Origin: Bacteroidales bacterium
GTDB lineage: Bacteria > Bacteroidota > Bacteroidia > Bacteroidales > UBA932
Direction: 5' to 3'
Assembly (NCBI GenBank): GCA_017625535.1
Contig: JAGAKR010000004.1
Span: 1-64,000 of the forward strand
DNA length: 64,000 nucleotides
Shown here: one piece after another, positions 54,444 to 63,389 of the stretch
Layout: every line of letters starts with the position of its first letter
Position numbering within the stretch: the first letter of the stretch is position 1
Notes under the pieces: model-generated
What the model was told of the DNA's origin: nothing
Database searches by the model: none
What the model saw: only the letters and a program-made list of their open reading frames with translations
Made by a program: the position numbers and the translations under genes

Positions 54444-56297
54444 TTACTGCTGGTCTGAATCCCACCATACGTGGATAGTCCATGCATCGTCTGCAGTGTT
54501 CCACTGGTCTCTTGACATATCTGCACCTGGAACCTCGTTACCGATGGCGTGAAGGTTTGCAGAGTTGTAGTTAGTCTCGTGTGAGCACTGTTTCCATCTG
54601 CGGAAATGTTTGCCTGCAGGAATACCTTTCAATGCAGAAGCATTGATATCATGCAATGCAGGGATACCCCAATGGAAGAACAAATCCTCGTTGAAGTCGT
54701 AACGGCGCATATCGTTCCAGATCTCAACTGAGAAGTGGAGAGCAATACGTTTCTGGGTAAGGATGTGACCAAGTGTAAGGTCAGCAGCAGTACCGATACC
54801 GTTAGCAAGGAAGTTGTCCATCTCGTCCTGTGGCATAACCTGGAATGAAGGACATTTTGCAAGGTTCTCATCCTCTGAGCACCATACTGCAAGTTTCTCG
54901 TTCATCAGCTCCATAGAAGCTTTGATACCCTCTTTGTAAGCATCATAAGCGCCTGAAGTATTGCCCTGGTTGTAAAGAACCTCAGCTTTGATGAAACAAG
55001 CCTCAGCATATGTACCTACGTAAGTAGGAGAAGAAGCTCTTGTATAGAATGAACCTGACTCTCTTGAATTGTCATCACCGGCTGCTCTTCTTACGAACAT
55101 ATCAACACCTTTGTGATAACCTTTTGAGTAGCTTGTACACTCTACATAAACTGTATCACCTTTACACTCCTCAACATCGGTATCAATCCACCAGCCGCCT
55201 TTCTCAGCGCTGAATGAAGATCTGTATGTACCGTTTGTCAAAGTAGGAGAGTTCTGTGAAGTCATATCAATACCGATAGACCTTCTCCAGCCAGCCTCAA
55301 GTTTGTAGTCACCCTCTTTTGCGTTTGGAGAGTAAGCCCAAGGAATGATAGCATCAGCACGTGGGTCCTCTACGCCATAACCGCCAAAGTTGGTCAAGTT
55401 CTGGTATAGCATATCAGTTACTGCGTAACCTGCATTCATACCGCAAACTGAGAACAATGGGCTGTAAGTTACAGGCTCTGACCAACCCAAAACGTCAGTA
55501 GTTGTGTTGGTTCCCTCATCCTGATGGTTGATGATTGTACCGTCAGCATTGCTCTGAGGACCTTTTGCAAGCGCGTCCAAAATAGCCTGTGCATCATATT
55601 TGCCTTCAAGGTATGAACCAGCACCTTTCTTGTTCAATTTATTGATCCAACGAGCTTTAAGAAGGTTGCCAAGTTTGATCCATTTGCTTACATCACCTTT
55701 GTTCCACCAGTCACCCTCTGCCAAAGATGGAAGGCTTGGATCCTGTGATTTTGCAAGAAGCTCAAGACCTTCGTTCAAAGCTGCGAAACAGCCAAGGTAA
55801 ATGGTCTTTCCATTGTCATATGCAGGAGTTGCATCCTCTCCCAAAGCCTCAGTAAATGGCATCTCACCGTGAAGGTCTGTCATAAGCATAAAGCCGTATG
55901 CATAGATGATTCTTGCAACACCGGCATAATGCCAAGCCTCAGCGGCAATAGCTTTGTCGTACATATCTTTGATATTACAAGCAGCACCTACAAACCACCA
56001 CTGGTATGCTGTAGTAACGGCACCAGTCTGTGGGTTCCAGTATGACATATGATAATAAGTACTTCCGTTTGATGAGAAACGGGTCCAGTCACCCATTGAC
56101 ATAGATGTACGCCAGTTTGCAAACTGGGTAGCACTATTAGTGTAGAATTGGATATGTGGCAGACGTGCCTCATATGTAGCGGTCATATCTGATGGATTCT
56201 CAGGATCAACATTGACATCCAACCATTTGTCGCAAGATGTCAACGATAGCCCCATCAAGCAAATACCGCACAATATAATTGATTTGATAAATTTCAT
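54444..56297 (-). CDS. SusD-like (SusD-like_2 type) outer-membrane lipoprotein (middle pair)
   Basis: 617 residues. Lipobox LSLTSC (Cys22) followed by DKWLDVNVDPENPS, the start typical of the second SusD subgroup (PF12771-type), distinct from the other two SusD proteins here. Later helices VARIIYAYGFMLMTDLHGEMPFTEAL (pattern in part) and QKRIALHFSVEIWNDMRRYD fit the family. It starts 25 bases after the middle SusC, with its own terminator after it. Confidence 0.94.
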   Translation of the reverse strand: MKFIKSIILCGICLMGLSLTSCDKWLDVNVDPENPSDMTATYEARLPHIQFYTNSATQFANWRTSMSMGDWTRFSSNGSTYYHMSYWNPQTGAVTTAYQWWFVGAACNIKDMYDKAIAAEAWHYAGVARIIYAYGFMLMTDLHGEMPFTEALGEDATPAYDNGKTIYLGCFAALNEGLELLAKSQDPSLPSLAEGDWWNKGDVSKWIKLGNLLKARWINKLNKKGAGSYLEGKYDAQAILDALAKGPQSNADGTIINHQDEGTNTTTDVLGWSEPVTYSPLFSVCGMNAGYAVTDMLYQNLTNFGGYGVEDPRADAIIPWAYSPNAKEGDYKLEAGWRRSIGIDMTSQNSPTLTNGTYRSSFSAEKGGWWIDTDVEECKGDTVYVECTSYSKGYHKGVDMFVRRAAGDDNSRESGSFYTRASSPTYVGTYAEACFIKAEVLYNQGNTSGAYDAYKEGIKASMELMNEKLAVWCSEDENLAKCPSFQVMPQDEMDNFLANGIGTAADLTLGHILTQKRIALHFSVEIWNDMRRYDFNEDLFFHWGIPALHDINASALKGIPAGKHFRRWKQCSHETNYNSANLHAIGNEVPGADMSRDQWNTADDAWTIHVWWDSDQQ

Positions 56298-56321
56298 AAT
56301 TCTTGAATTTTATTGTTTAGT

Positions 56322-59300
56322 TTAGAATGTCAAGTTAAGACCGAATGTCATACCTGAAGTTGCAGGAACACCGCAGTAGTCGAAACCAACTGAAGATGAA
56401 CCACCAACACCGGCACCTGCAGCAGCAGCCTCAGGGTCGCCCTCGTAGTTGGTGAACAACAACAAGTTGTTAGCAGCAACTGAAATGTTAGCAGCCTTGA
56501 TTACACCAATCTTCTTAAGGAATGTCTTAGGAACATTGTATGAAAGTGACAATGAACGCAATCTCAACAAGTTAACGTCTGTGATGTAGTTCATGGTCTC
56601 CTGAGTGTAATAGCTGTTGTAGTAGTTCTTGATGATATTGTAACCGCTGGTTACTTTACCAGAGAACATATAAGTCTGGTCTGCAGACCAGCTGTTGCTT
56701 ACGTGGTTTCCGTCAGCATCAACACCGCTGATAGTCAAAGTCTGGTTACGTACATCGCCAGAGAATTTACTTGTACCTGCTGCATCCATAGCATACTGTG
56801 TACCGTTGATTACGTCACCACCAAGGCGGAACTCCCACAACATGTTGAATGAGAATCCTTTCCAAGAAAGTGTATTGTTGAAACCACCGGTAAGTTTAGA
56901 CTCGCGGTTACCGATCTCTTTAAGAGTTGTATCGTAAGTAGGCATACCGTTTCCGTCAAGGATAACGTTACCGTTCTCGTCTCTGTTCCAGCTCTTACCT
57001 GCAATTGCCATAAAGTTACCGCCATTGAATGATGCAGCCTGAGCACCTGCGTACTGTACATCTGTCAAGTACATAACGTCAAGACCCTCTGGAAGACCGT
57101 CAATTGTACCGCGGTTACCTGCCAAGTTCAAGCCCATATCCCAAGTGAACTCTTTAGTCTCTACTGGAGTACCTGAAATCTGCAGCTCCATACCTTTATT
57201 ATATACATTACCTGCATTGATAGAGCAGAAGATGTAACCTGTAGACTGAGGACCACGTGGGCTCAAAATCTGGTTGTATGAGTCATTGGTATAGTAAGCA
57301 TAGTCAAAACGCAATCTGTTGTTGAACATTGCCAACTCAATACCCAACTCAGTTGATCTGGTCTTCTCTGGTTTCAAGTAAGGGTTACCACGCTCCCAGT
57401 TGTTACCAACACCAACCAAGCCCTCAAGATATGTACCTACTGGCCATAGTGCAGTACTTGTCTCGTATACGCCTGTATCTTTACCTACCTCAGCCCAAGA
57501 TGCACGGAGCTTACCGAAGGTAATAACACTGTTGTTGTCAAGGATACCGGCCTTCATAAGAGGCTCAGTGAATACGAATGAACCTGATACTGATGGATAG
57601 AAGTATGAACGGTTCTCTTTAGGAAGAGTTGAAGTCCAGTCGTTACGTCCTGTAACTGTCAAGAATACTGTGTTGTTCCAAGATGCCCTTACCTCACCGA
57701 ATACACCTGCAAGGCGTTTCTGGCTTGCTGAGTGAGCAAACTGCTTGTTACCTGCATCAGTGTTTGAATAAGAGAAGAATCCAGGTACTGAGAAGTTGTA
57801 TGCCATCATTGAAGTTCTGTCTGTAGAAGTATCCTCAATTGAAGCACCCAACATCAAGTTCACGTCAAATTTACCGAACTGTTTGTTCATGTTTGACATG
57901 AAGTTGTGTGAAATGTAACGGAATCTCATGGTGTTGTCAGACATCATACCTTTCTGCCACAACTGTTTGATTGCACCGCCTGGAGCAATTCTGTTAGAGT
58001 TGGTCTGAGTATATGTATCCAAACCGAGGCTGTAAGAGATGAACCACCATTTTGCAATGTCAGCCCTTGCTTTTACTGAACCTGTCCAACGCTGAGTGTC
58101 ATCGAACAAGTTGTTCTTGTTGATGATCCAGTAAGGGTTGTCTTTCTCATCCCATGGATCAAGTCTGTCACCGAACATCTGATAGCGTGTACCGTCCTCG
58201 TTGAGGTAATGTTTCATGTCATCAAATGGAGACCAAGTGTAAACAGCGTTCAAGGCACCTGTACCAGATGAACCGTAAAGACCTGCAGCGGTAAGGGTTC
58301 TGTCTGTATGAGCCTCTGAGTAAGAAACGTTGGCATTGAAAGTGAAGATACCAACTTTCTGCTCACCGTTGAAACGTACAGTGTATTTGGTATAACCTGT
58401 CTGAGGAACTACACCGCCCTGGTCATAGTATGAACCTGACAAATAGTATTTGCTGTTCTCTGTACCACCGGCAATGCTTACGCTCTCATCGAATACATAA
58501 CCGCTCTGGAAGAAGTTTCCGATGTTGTCGTAAGTCTTTCCGTTTGATTTCTCACCCCAAGAGGTATAAGCGAAATCATTGAACAAAGTGCCGATATAAT
58601 TGCCGTCAGCATCGTACTGCTCCTCCATATAACCTCTCTTGTACTGGTTCTGAACCTCTGGAAGACTTGTAACCCATGAAGTGGAGAATCTTGAACTTAC
58701 GTTAACCTCAACTGAACCTGATTTACCGCTCTTGGTAGTAACAAGGATAACACCGTTTGCAGCGCGTGAACCGTAAAGTGCAGCAGCGGCAGGGCCTTTA
58801 AGAACTGACATGTTCTCAATATCCTCAGGATTCAAGTCCATAAGACGGTTAGAAGAAGTTGTTGCAGATTTCATTGAACCGTCAAATGCAGAGTTACCTA
58901 CAACTGAAGAAGAGTTATCATAAACGATACCGTCCACAACGATAAGAGGCTGGTTGTCTTTACCCTCAGCAGCAGAAGTACCACCACGGAGAATGATCTG
59001 TGCACCAGAACCCGCAGCACCACCCGCCTGAGTGATGTTTACACCGGCAATCTTACCAGAAAGTGAAGAGATAGGGTTGGCAGTCTTGTTCTTCATAAGC
59101 TCATCAGCTTTGATGTCAGAAACCGCATAACCCAAAGATTTACGCTCTTTCTTGATACCCAAAGCGGTAACAACTACGTCCTCCAACATAACTGCGTCTT
59201 CTTCCATAGTTACATTGATAACTGAACGGTTGTTTACAGGAGTTACTACATCCTGCATACCCATAAGTTGGAATACCAAAGTTCCATTTGCTGGGACATC

Positions 59301-59513
59301 AATAACGTACTTACCGTCAACGTCGGTAGAGGTACCGGTTGTGGTACCCTGTAGCAATACATATGCGCCGATAAGTGGCTCTCCGTTAACATCGGATACT
59401 GTACCGCTAACTTTTACATTCTGTGCCCAAATTGCTCCTGTGGTAAGAATCAAAGAAGCAAGTGTCATCACTACAAGACGTAGCGAGCGACTTAGATTTT
59501 TTTGAGTGAACAT
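56322..59513 (-). CDS. SusC/RagA TonB-linked outer-membrane transporter (middle pair)
   Basis: 1063 residues. Signal peptide (TTGAIWAQ), regulatory-like domain, TonB-box-like EDVVVTALGIKKERKS, plug (KIAGVNITQAGG, ILRGG, LYGSRAANGVILVTTK) and barrel ending MTFGLNLTF. It is only distantly related to the outer two SusC proteins and lacks the long N-terminal DNA identity, though the stretch for TSTDVDGKY is nearly the same in all three. A TACCTTTG -7 box (59636-59643) would give a leader of about 115 bases. Confidence 0.95.
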   Translation of the reverse strand: MFTQKNLSRSLRLVVMTLASLILTTGAIWAQNVKVSGTVSDVNGEPLIGAYVLLQGTTTGTSTDVDGKYVIDVPANGTLVFQLMGMQDVVTPVNNRSVINVTMEEDAVMLEDVVVTALGIKKERKSLGYAVSDIKADELMKNKTANPISSLSGKIAGVNITQAGGAAGSGAQIILRGGTSAAEGKDNQPLIVVDGIVYDNSSSVVGNSAFDGSMKSATTSSNRLMDLNPEDIENMSVLKGPAAAALYGSRAANGVILVTTKSGKSGSVEVNVSSRFSTSWVTSLPEVQNQYKRGYMEEQYDADGNYIGTLFNDFAYTSWGEKSNGKTYDNIGNFFQSGYVFDESVSIAGGTENSKYYLSGSYYDQGGVVPQTGYTKYTVRFNGEQKVGIFTFNANVSYSEAHTDRTLTAAGLYGSSGTGALNAVYTWSPFDDMKHYLNEDGTRYQMFGDRLDPWDEKDNPYWIINKNNLFDDTQRWTGSVKARADIAKWWFISYSLGLDTYTQTNSNRIAPGGAIKQLWQKGMMSDNTMRFRYISHNFMSNMNKQFGKFDVNLMLGASIEDTSTDRTSMMAYNFSVPGFFSYSNTDAGNKQFAHSASQKRLAGVFGEVRASWNNTVFLTVTGRNDWTSTLPKENRSYFYPSVSGSFVFTEPLMKAGILDNNSVITFGKLRASWAEVGKDTGVYETSTALWPVGTYLEGLVGVGNNWERGNPYLKPEKTRSTELGIELAMFNNRLRFDYAYYTNDSYNQILSPRGPQSTGYIFCSINAGNVYNKGMELQISGTPVETKEFTWDMGLNLAGNRGTIDGLPEGLDVMYLTDVQYAGAQAASFNGGNFMAIAGKSWNRDENGNVILDGNGMPTYDTTLKEIGNRESKLTGGFNNTLSWKGFSFNMLWEFRLGGDVINGTQYAMDAAGTSKFSGDVRNQTLTISGVDADGNHVSNSWSADQTYMFSGKVTSGYNIIKNYYNSYYTQETMNYITDVNLLRLRSLSLSYNVPKTFLKKIGVIKAANISVAANNLLLFTNYEGDPEAAAAGAGVGGSSSVGFDYCGVPATSGMTFGLNLTF

Positions 59514-59635
59514 AAAAAAAATTTTAGGTTAGTAATAATGTTTTTAGGTTTGTTTTAGTCTTGTCTATTATTTTAAATTATATGAATAACCGTTCATTTG
59601 TTAAACATGCCACAAATGTGACGGGTATTTCCGAG

Positions 59636-59643
59636 CAAAGGTA
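59636..59643 (-). promoter_or_regulatory. -7 box of the middle susC
   Basis: Minus-strand TACCTTTG; TTG of a possible -33 box at 59661-59663. Confidence 0.55.
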
Positions 59644-59742
59644 AAAAAATATCATAATCCCAACTCCTTTACTGCGATTTTTTTGCATAAATCCTTAAAA
59701 AAATATTCAAATCTGCAATTTCTGTCAATAAATAGGAACCTT

Positions 59743-59847
59743 TTATCAGACAAACTTGACGGATTTTTGGCAAATGGGGTGCATTTTGCTAAAAAAATGG
59801 ATTTGAGGTACGGAAATCCCAATATAATTTATACCTTTGTCTGATAA
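59743..59847. promoter_or_regulatory. 12-base perfect inverted repeat at the susC promoter
   Basis: Left half 59743-59754 (TTATCAGACAAA), right half 59836-59847 (TTTGTCTGATAA), 81 bases between. The layout fits a looping operator, but no regulator gene is in view. Confidence 0.4.
59832..59839 (+). promoter_or_regulatory. -7 box of the plus-strand susC, overlapped by an inverted repeat
   Basis: TACCTTTG. The TTTG part is shared with the right half of the dyad at 59836-59847, which could let a regulator block or position polymerase. Confidence 0.55.
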
Positions 59848-59883
59848 TATGGACATTTTATATGTTCGTATAAAGCTCCCAGA

Positions 59884-60149
59884 AACTAAAACTAAACTTT
59901 ATAACAATTAATTATTAACCTAAAATTTATTTTATGTTCATTCACAAAAATCTTGGTCGTGCATTGCGTTTTGCAATGATGACACTTGTGGCTGTGGCGT
60001 TTTCAGTAAGCGCTTGGGCACAGAACATATCTGTTTCAGGTACTGTTACAGATGTGAATGGAGAGCCAATCATTGGTGCGTATGTATTGGTTAAAGGTAC
60101 TTCTAACGGTACCTCTACCGACGTTGACGGTAAATACCAGATCAGCGTG
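59884..60149 (+). repeat. Inverted repeat arm shared with 54039-54304
   Basis: About 266 bases covering 50 bases of leader and 72 codons are matched in inverse orientation at 54039-54304 with about seven mismatches by my reading. Beyond this the two genes diverge quickly. Confidence 0.8.
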
Positions 60150-63100
60150 GCATCAAACGGCACTCTAGTATTCACCTTGGTGGGTATGAAAGATTCAGAA
60201 GTTCCAGTAAATGGAAAAGCTGTAATCAACGTAACAATGCAGGAGGATTCTGAGATGTTGGATGACGTTGTGGTTATCGGTTTCGGTACTCAGAAGAAAG
60301 AGAACCTTACCGGTGCTGTAGCATCAGTCAACGTTTCAAAGGCTTTGGAGAGCCGTCCTATCGCTGACGTTGGACGTGGTCTTCAGGGTATGACTCCTGG
60401 TTTGAACGTTCGCGTAGGTTCAGGTGAGGTTGGTTCTGAGGCTTTGATCCGTATCCGTGGTCAGGTTGGTTCCGCTTCAGGTAGTTCTGAGCCACTTATC
60501 CTTTTGGACAACGTTGAGATCCCTTCAATCTCTATGGTTAACCCAGATGACATTGAGTCTATCTCTGTATTGAAAGATGCCGCTTCATCAGCTATCTATG
60601 GTGCAAAGGCTGCATTCGGTGTTATCCTTATCACTTCAAAGAAAGGTGCCAAAACTGAGTCTGTTTCTGTAAGCTATTCAGGCAACTTCGCATTCCAGAA
60701 CATGGCAAAGAACTATGAAATGGGTGATGTTGAGGCTTTGCACTATACAGTAGAGGCAGCTGAGCGTACCGGTACATTTACTCCTACAGGTGCATTCTGG
60801 TTGATTGACCGCGCAGGTTATGAAGCAGCAAAAGCTTGGAAAGAAAGATATGCTGACTTGGACCCAATGTCTCCTATGACTTACGGACGTGACTGGTATC
60901 TTGACGGCAACAACCGCAAGATTGGTGTACGTACATATGATCCATACGAGTATTTGATCAGGAGCAATGCCCCTACAATGACACACAACTTGTCAGTGGC
61001 CGGCAAATCAGGCAACACCAACTACAACATCAGCATGGGTTACCTTGACCAGAGCGGTATGATGAAGACCACTGATTATGATAAATACAGCCGTTACAAT
61101 GCAAACGTACGTTTGAGCACAAAAGTTAATGACTGGGTTACTGTACGTGCAGGTTTGATGTTCTCAAAGACTGAGAAAAACTGGGCATACTCAAGTACTT
61201 CTACAACTGCTGACGTATGGTACTACCTGTTCCGTTGGGGACCTACTTATCCACTTGTACCAGTTGACGAGTACGGCAACAACTTGAACAATGCAACTTA
61301 CGAGACTTCTATTGCAAACAAAGCTTCTACAACAAACAAATATACCAGTGTAAATGCAGGTGTAACTGTTACTCCTCTAAAAGACTGGAATATTGACTTT
61401 GACTACACATTTGCAAACAACGAGGGTGTAACTTTCTACCCTGGTTCAAGCTTCTATGGCGGTCACCTTTGGTACAGTGCTTCAACTTATCCAGACGGTC
61501 ATATGGTAAACAATGAGTGGGCTGAGTACAACTTGTTGGGATCACAGCTACAGGCAAAATATTTTGCTCCTTATGAGTATGTGAACACTTCTTCGGCTTC
61601 TTCATTCAACAGAGTTTACAGAACTGCAGGTACATCTGAGCGTCAGACATTCAACGCAAAGACAACTTACGACCTTAAGATAAATGAGAACCATTCATTC
61701 AACTTTATGTTGGGTCTACAGGCTGTTGACTATGAGTATGTAAGCCATTGGGCAAACAAAAAGGATCTTCTTACTCCTAACAATCCGCAGTTTGACCTTG
61801 CAACAGGTGACCAGACTTCTGGCGGTAGCCACTCTTGGAACTCACAGCTTGGTTTCTTCGGCCGTATCAACTACAACTACAAAGAGAAATATCTTGTAGA
61901 GGCTAACCTCCGTTATGACGGTACTTCAAAATTCCCTGGCGACCTTAAATGGAGATGGTTCCCATCATTCTCTGCTGCTTGGCGTGTAACTGAGGAGCCT
62001 TGGATGGAAAGCGCAAAAGATGTACTTTCTTCTTTGAAGATCAGAGGTTCATGGGGTTCTATCGGTGACCAGTCAGTTTCAGGTTCATTGTATATCCCTA
62101 CTATGAGCCAGGGCACAACTTCTTGGGTTCACAACGGTAAAGTAAATGACCCTTATTTTGCTACACCTTCAGCAGTTGCTTCAACTATCACTTGGCAGGA
62201 CATCACCACTCTTGGTTTCGGTTTGGATGCCAAATTGTTCAACAAGATTGGTGTTACTTTCGACTGGTACCAGAGAAAGACTGAGAACATGATTGTTCCT
62301 ATGGAGGGTGTTGGCTACGGTTTCGGTACTTCAGCTCCTCAGGGCAACTTCGGTAACCTTACAACTTCAGGTTGGGAGTTGGCTTTGGATTATGGCCACG
62401 TATTTGAGAGCGGTTTCAGCATCAATGTTACTGCAGGTATTGCTGATGCCAAGACTACAATTGACGAGTACGGTACAGGCAGAAGCGTAGGCAGCTGGTA
62501 CAACGGCAAGACTTACGGTGAGATCTGGGGTTTTGAGGTTGACAGATTGTTTACCAAAGATGACTTCGTATACGATGCAGACGGTAACCTTGTTACTGTA
62601 AAATCTAAAGACGGTTACAACGTTTACCAGTTCTCTGACCCTAATATGCCTACCCAGGGTAAATACAACAGCGGTTCATTGATTTTCGGCCCTGGTGACG
62701 TAAAATACAAAGACCTTAACGGTGACGGCGTTATCAACAATGGTGATCCTAAGAACAAAGAGTATGGTATCGGTACTGTAGAGAACCATGGTGACCTTAC
62801 AGTTATCGGTAACACAACTCCTCGTTACGAGTACAACTTCCGCGTTGATTTGGCATACAAAGGATTTGACTTCTCTGCATTCTTCCAGGGCGTAGGCCAG
62901 AGGGATATGTGGGGTTCATCTTCAATGACAATTCCTGGTTTCAGCTCAGGTGACGGTTCTATGGCTGCTGCCATTGCAGACGACTTCTGGTATGAGACTA
63001 TCGTAGACGGCAAAGTTGTTGACGCAAATTATGATGCATTCTATCCACGTGCTGCAAACTTGGGAGCAAGCTCAACCGGTTTCAACATGCAGACAAGTGA

Positions 63101-63380
63101 CAGATACCTATTGGATATGTCATACTTGAGACTTAAGAACGTGACTTTGGGTTACTCAATCCCTGAGAAGATCCTTAACAAGGCTCACATCAGCAAACTT
63201 CGCGTATATGTTTCATTGGAGAACTTCTTGACATTTGACAATCTGAGAGGTCTTCCAATTGACGTTGAGGAGGTTTCAGGTTACTCTTCTTTCAACTCAA
63301 GCAACTATAACAGCGGTAGAGCCGGTGTAGGTACTCCTACCTTCAAGACTGCTTCATTCGGTGTTCAGCTAACATTCTAA
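59934..63380 (+). CDS. SusC/RagA TonB-linked outer-membrane transporter (pair 3)
   Basis: 1148 residues, the same architecture as the pair 1 SusC: signal SVSAWAQ, regulatory-like domain, TonB-box-like DDVVVIGFGTQKKE, plug (GRGLQG, IRIRGQVG, IYGAKAAFGVILI) and a barrel ending FGVQLTF. The proteins align end to end and their N-terminal DNA is almost identical, but barrel loops differ strongly (for example residues about 230-300 and 410-520), so they probably recognise different ligands. Partner SusD follows after 9 bases. Confidence 0.96.
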   Translation: MFIHKNLGRALRFAMMTLVAVAFSVSAWAQNISVSGTVTDVNGEPIIGAYVLVKGTSNGTSTDVDGKYQISVASNGTLVFTLVGMKDSEVPVNGKAVINVTMQEDSEMLDDVVVIGFGTQKKENLTGAVASVNVSKALESRPIADVGRGLQGMTPGLNVRVGSGEVGSEALIRIRGQVGSASGSSEPLILLDNVEIPSISMVNPDDIESISVLKDAASSAIYGAKAAFGVILITSKKGAKTESVSVSYSGNFAFQNMAKNYEMGDVEALHYTVEAAERTGTFTPTGAFWLIDRAGYEAAKAWKERYADLDPMSPMTYGRDWYLDGNNRKIGVRTYDPYEYLIRSNAPTMTHNLSVAGKSGNTNYNISMGYLDQSGMMKTTDYDKYSRYNANVRLSTKVNDWVTVRAGLMFSKTEKNWAYSSTSTTADVWYYLFRWGPTYPLVPVDEYGNNLNNATYETSIANKASTTNKYTSVNAGVTVTPLKDWNIDFDYTFANNEGVTFYPGSSFYGGHLWYSASTYPDGHMVNNEWAEYNLLGSQLQAKYFAPYEYVNTSSASSFNRVYRTAGTSERQTFNAKTTYDLKINENHSFNFMLGLQAVDYEYVSHWANKKDLLTPNNPQFDLATGDQTSGGSHSWNSQLGFFGRINYNYKEKYLVEANLRYDGTSKFPGDLKWRWFPSFSAAWRVTEEPWMESAKDVLSSLKIRGSWGSIGDQSVSGSLYIPTMSQGTTSWVHNGKVNDPYFATPSAVASTITWQDITTLGFGLDAKLFNKIGVTFDWYQRKTENMIVPMEGVGYGFGTSAPQGNFGNLTTSGWELALDYGHVFESGFSINVTAGIADAKTTIDEYGTGRSVGSWYNGKTYGEIWGFEVDRLFTKDDFVYDADGNLVTVKSKDGYNVYQFSDPNMPTQGKYNSGSLIFGPGDVKYKDLNGDGVINNGDPKNKEYGIGTVENHGDLTVIGNTTPRYEYNFRVDLAYKGFDFSAFFQGVGQRDMWGSSSMTIPGFSSGDGSMAAAIADDFWYETIVDGKVVDANYDAFYPRAANLGASSTGFNMQTSDRYLLDMSYLRLKNVTLGYSIPEKILNKAHISKLRVYVSLENFLTFDNLRGLPIDVEEVSGYSSFNSSNYNSGRAGVGTPTFKTASFGVQLTF

Positions 63381-63389
63381 TTCAGGTAA

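Larger units (their letters stand above)
59514..59933. other. Divergent susC control region
   Basis: 420 bases without genes between two divergent susC operons. It holds a -7 box on each strand (59636-59643 minus; 59832-59839 plus), a 12-base inverted repeat TTATCAGACAAA / TTTGTCTGATAA (59743-59754 and 59836-59847) whose right half overlaps the plus -7 box, and from 59884 the leader shared with the susC at 54254. Confidence 0.65.

Noticed and set aside
50811..63380. Frameshifted or decayed susC copies
   Set aside because: All three susC genes are full length with signal peptide, plug and terminal aromatic residue; none looks broken.
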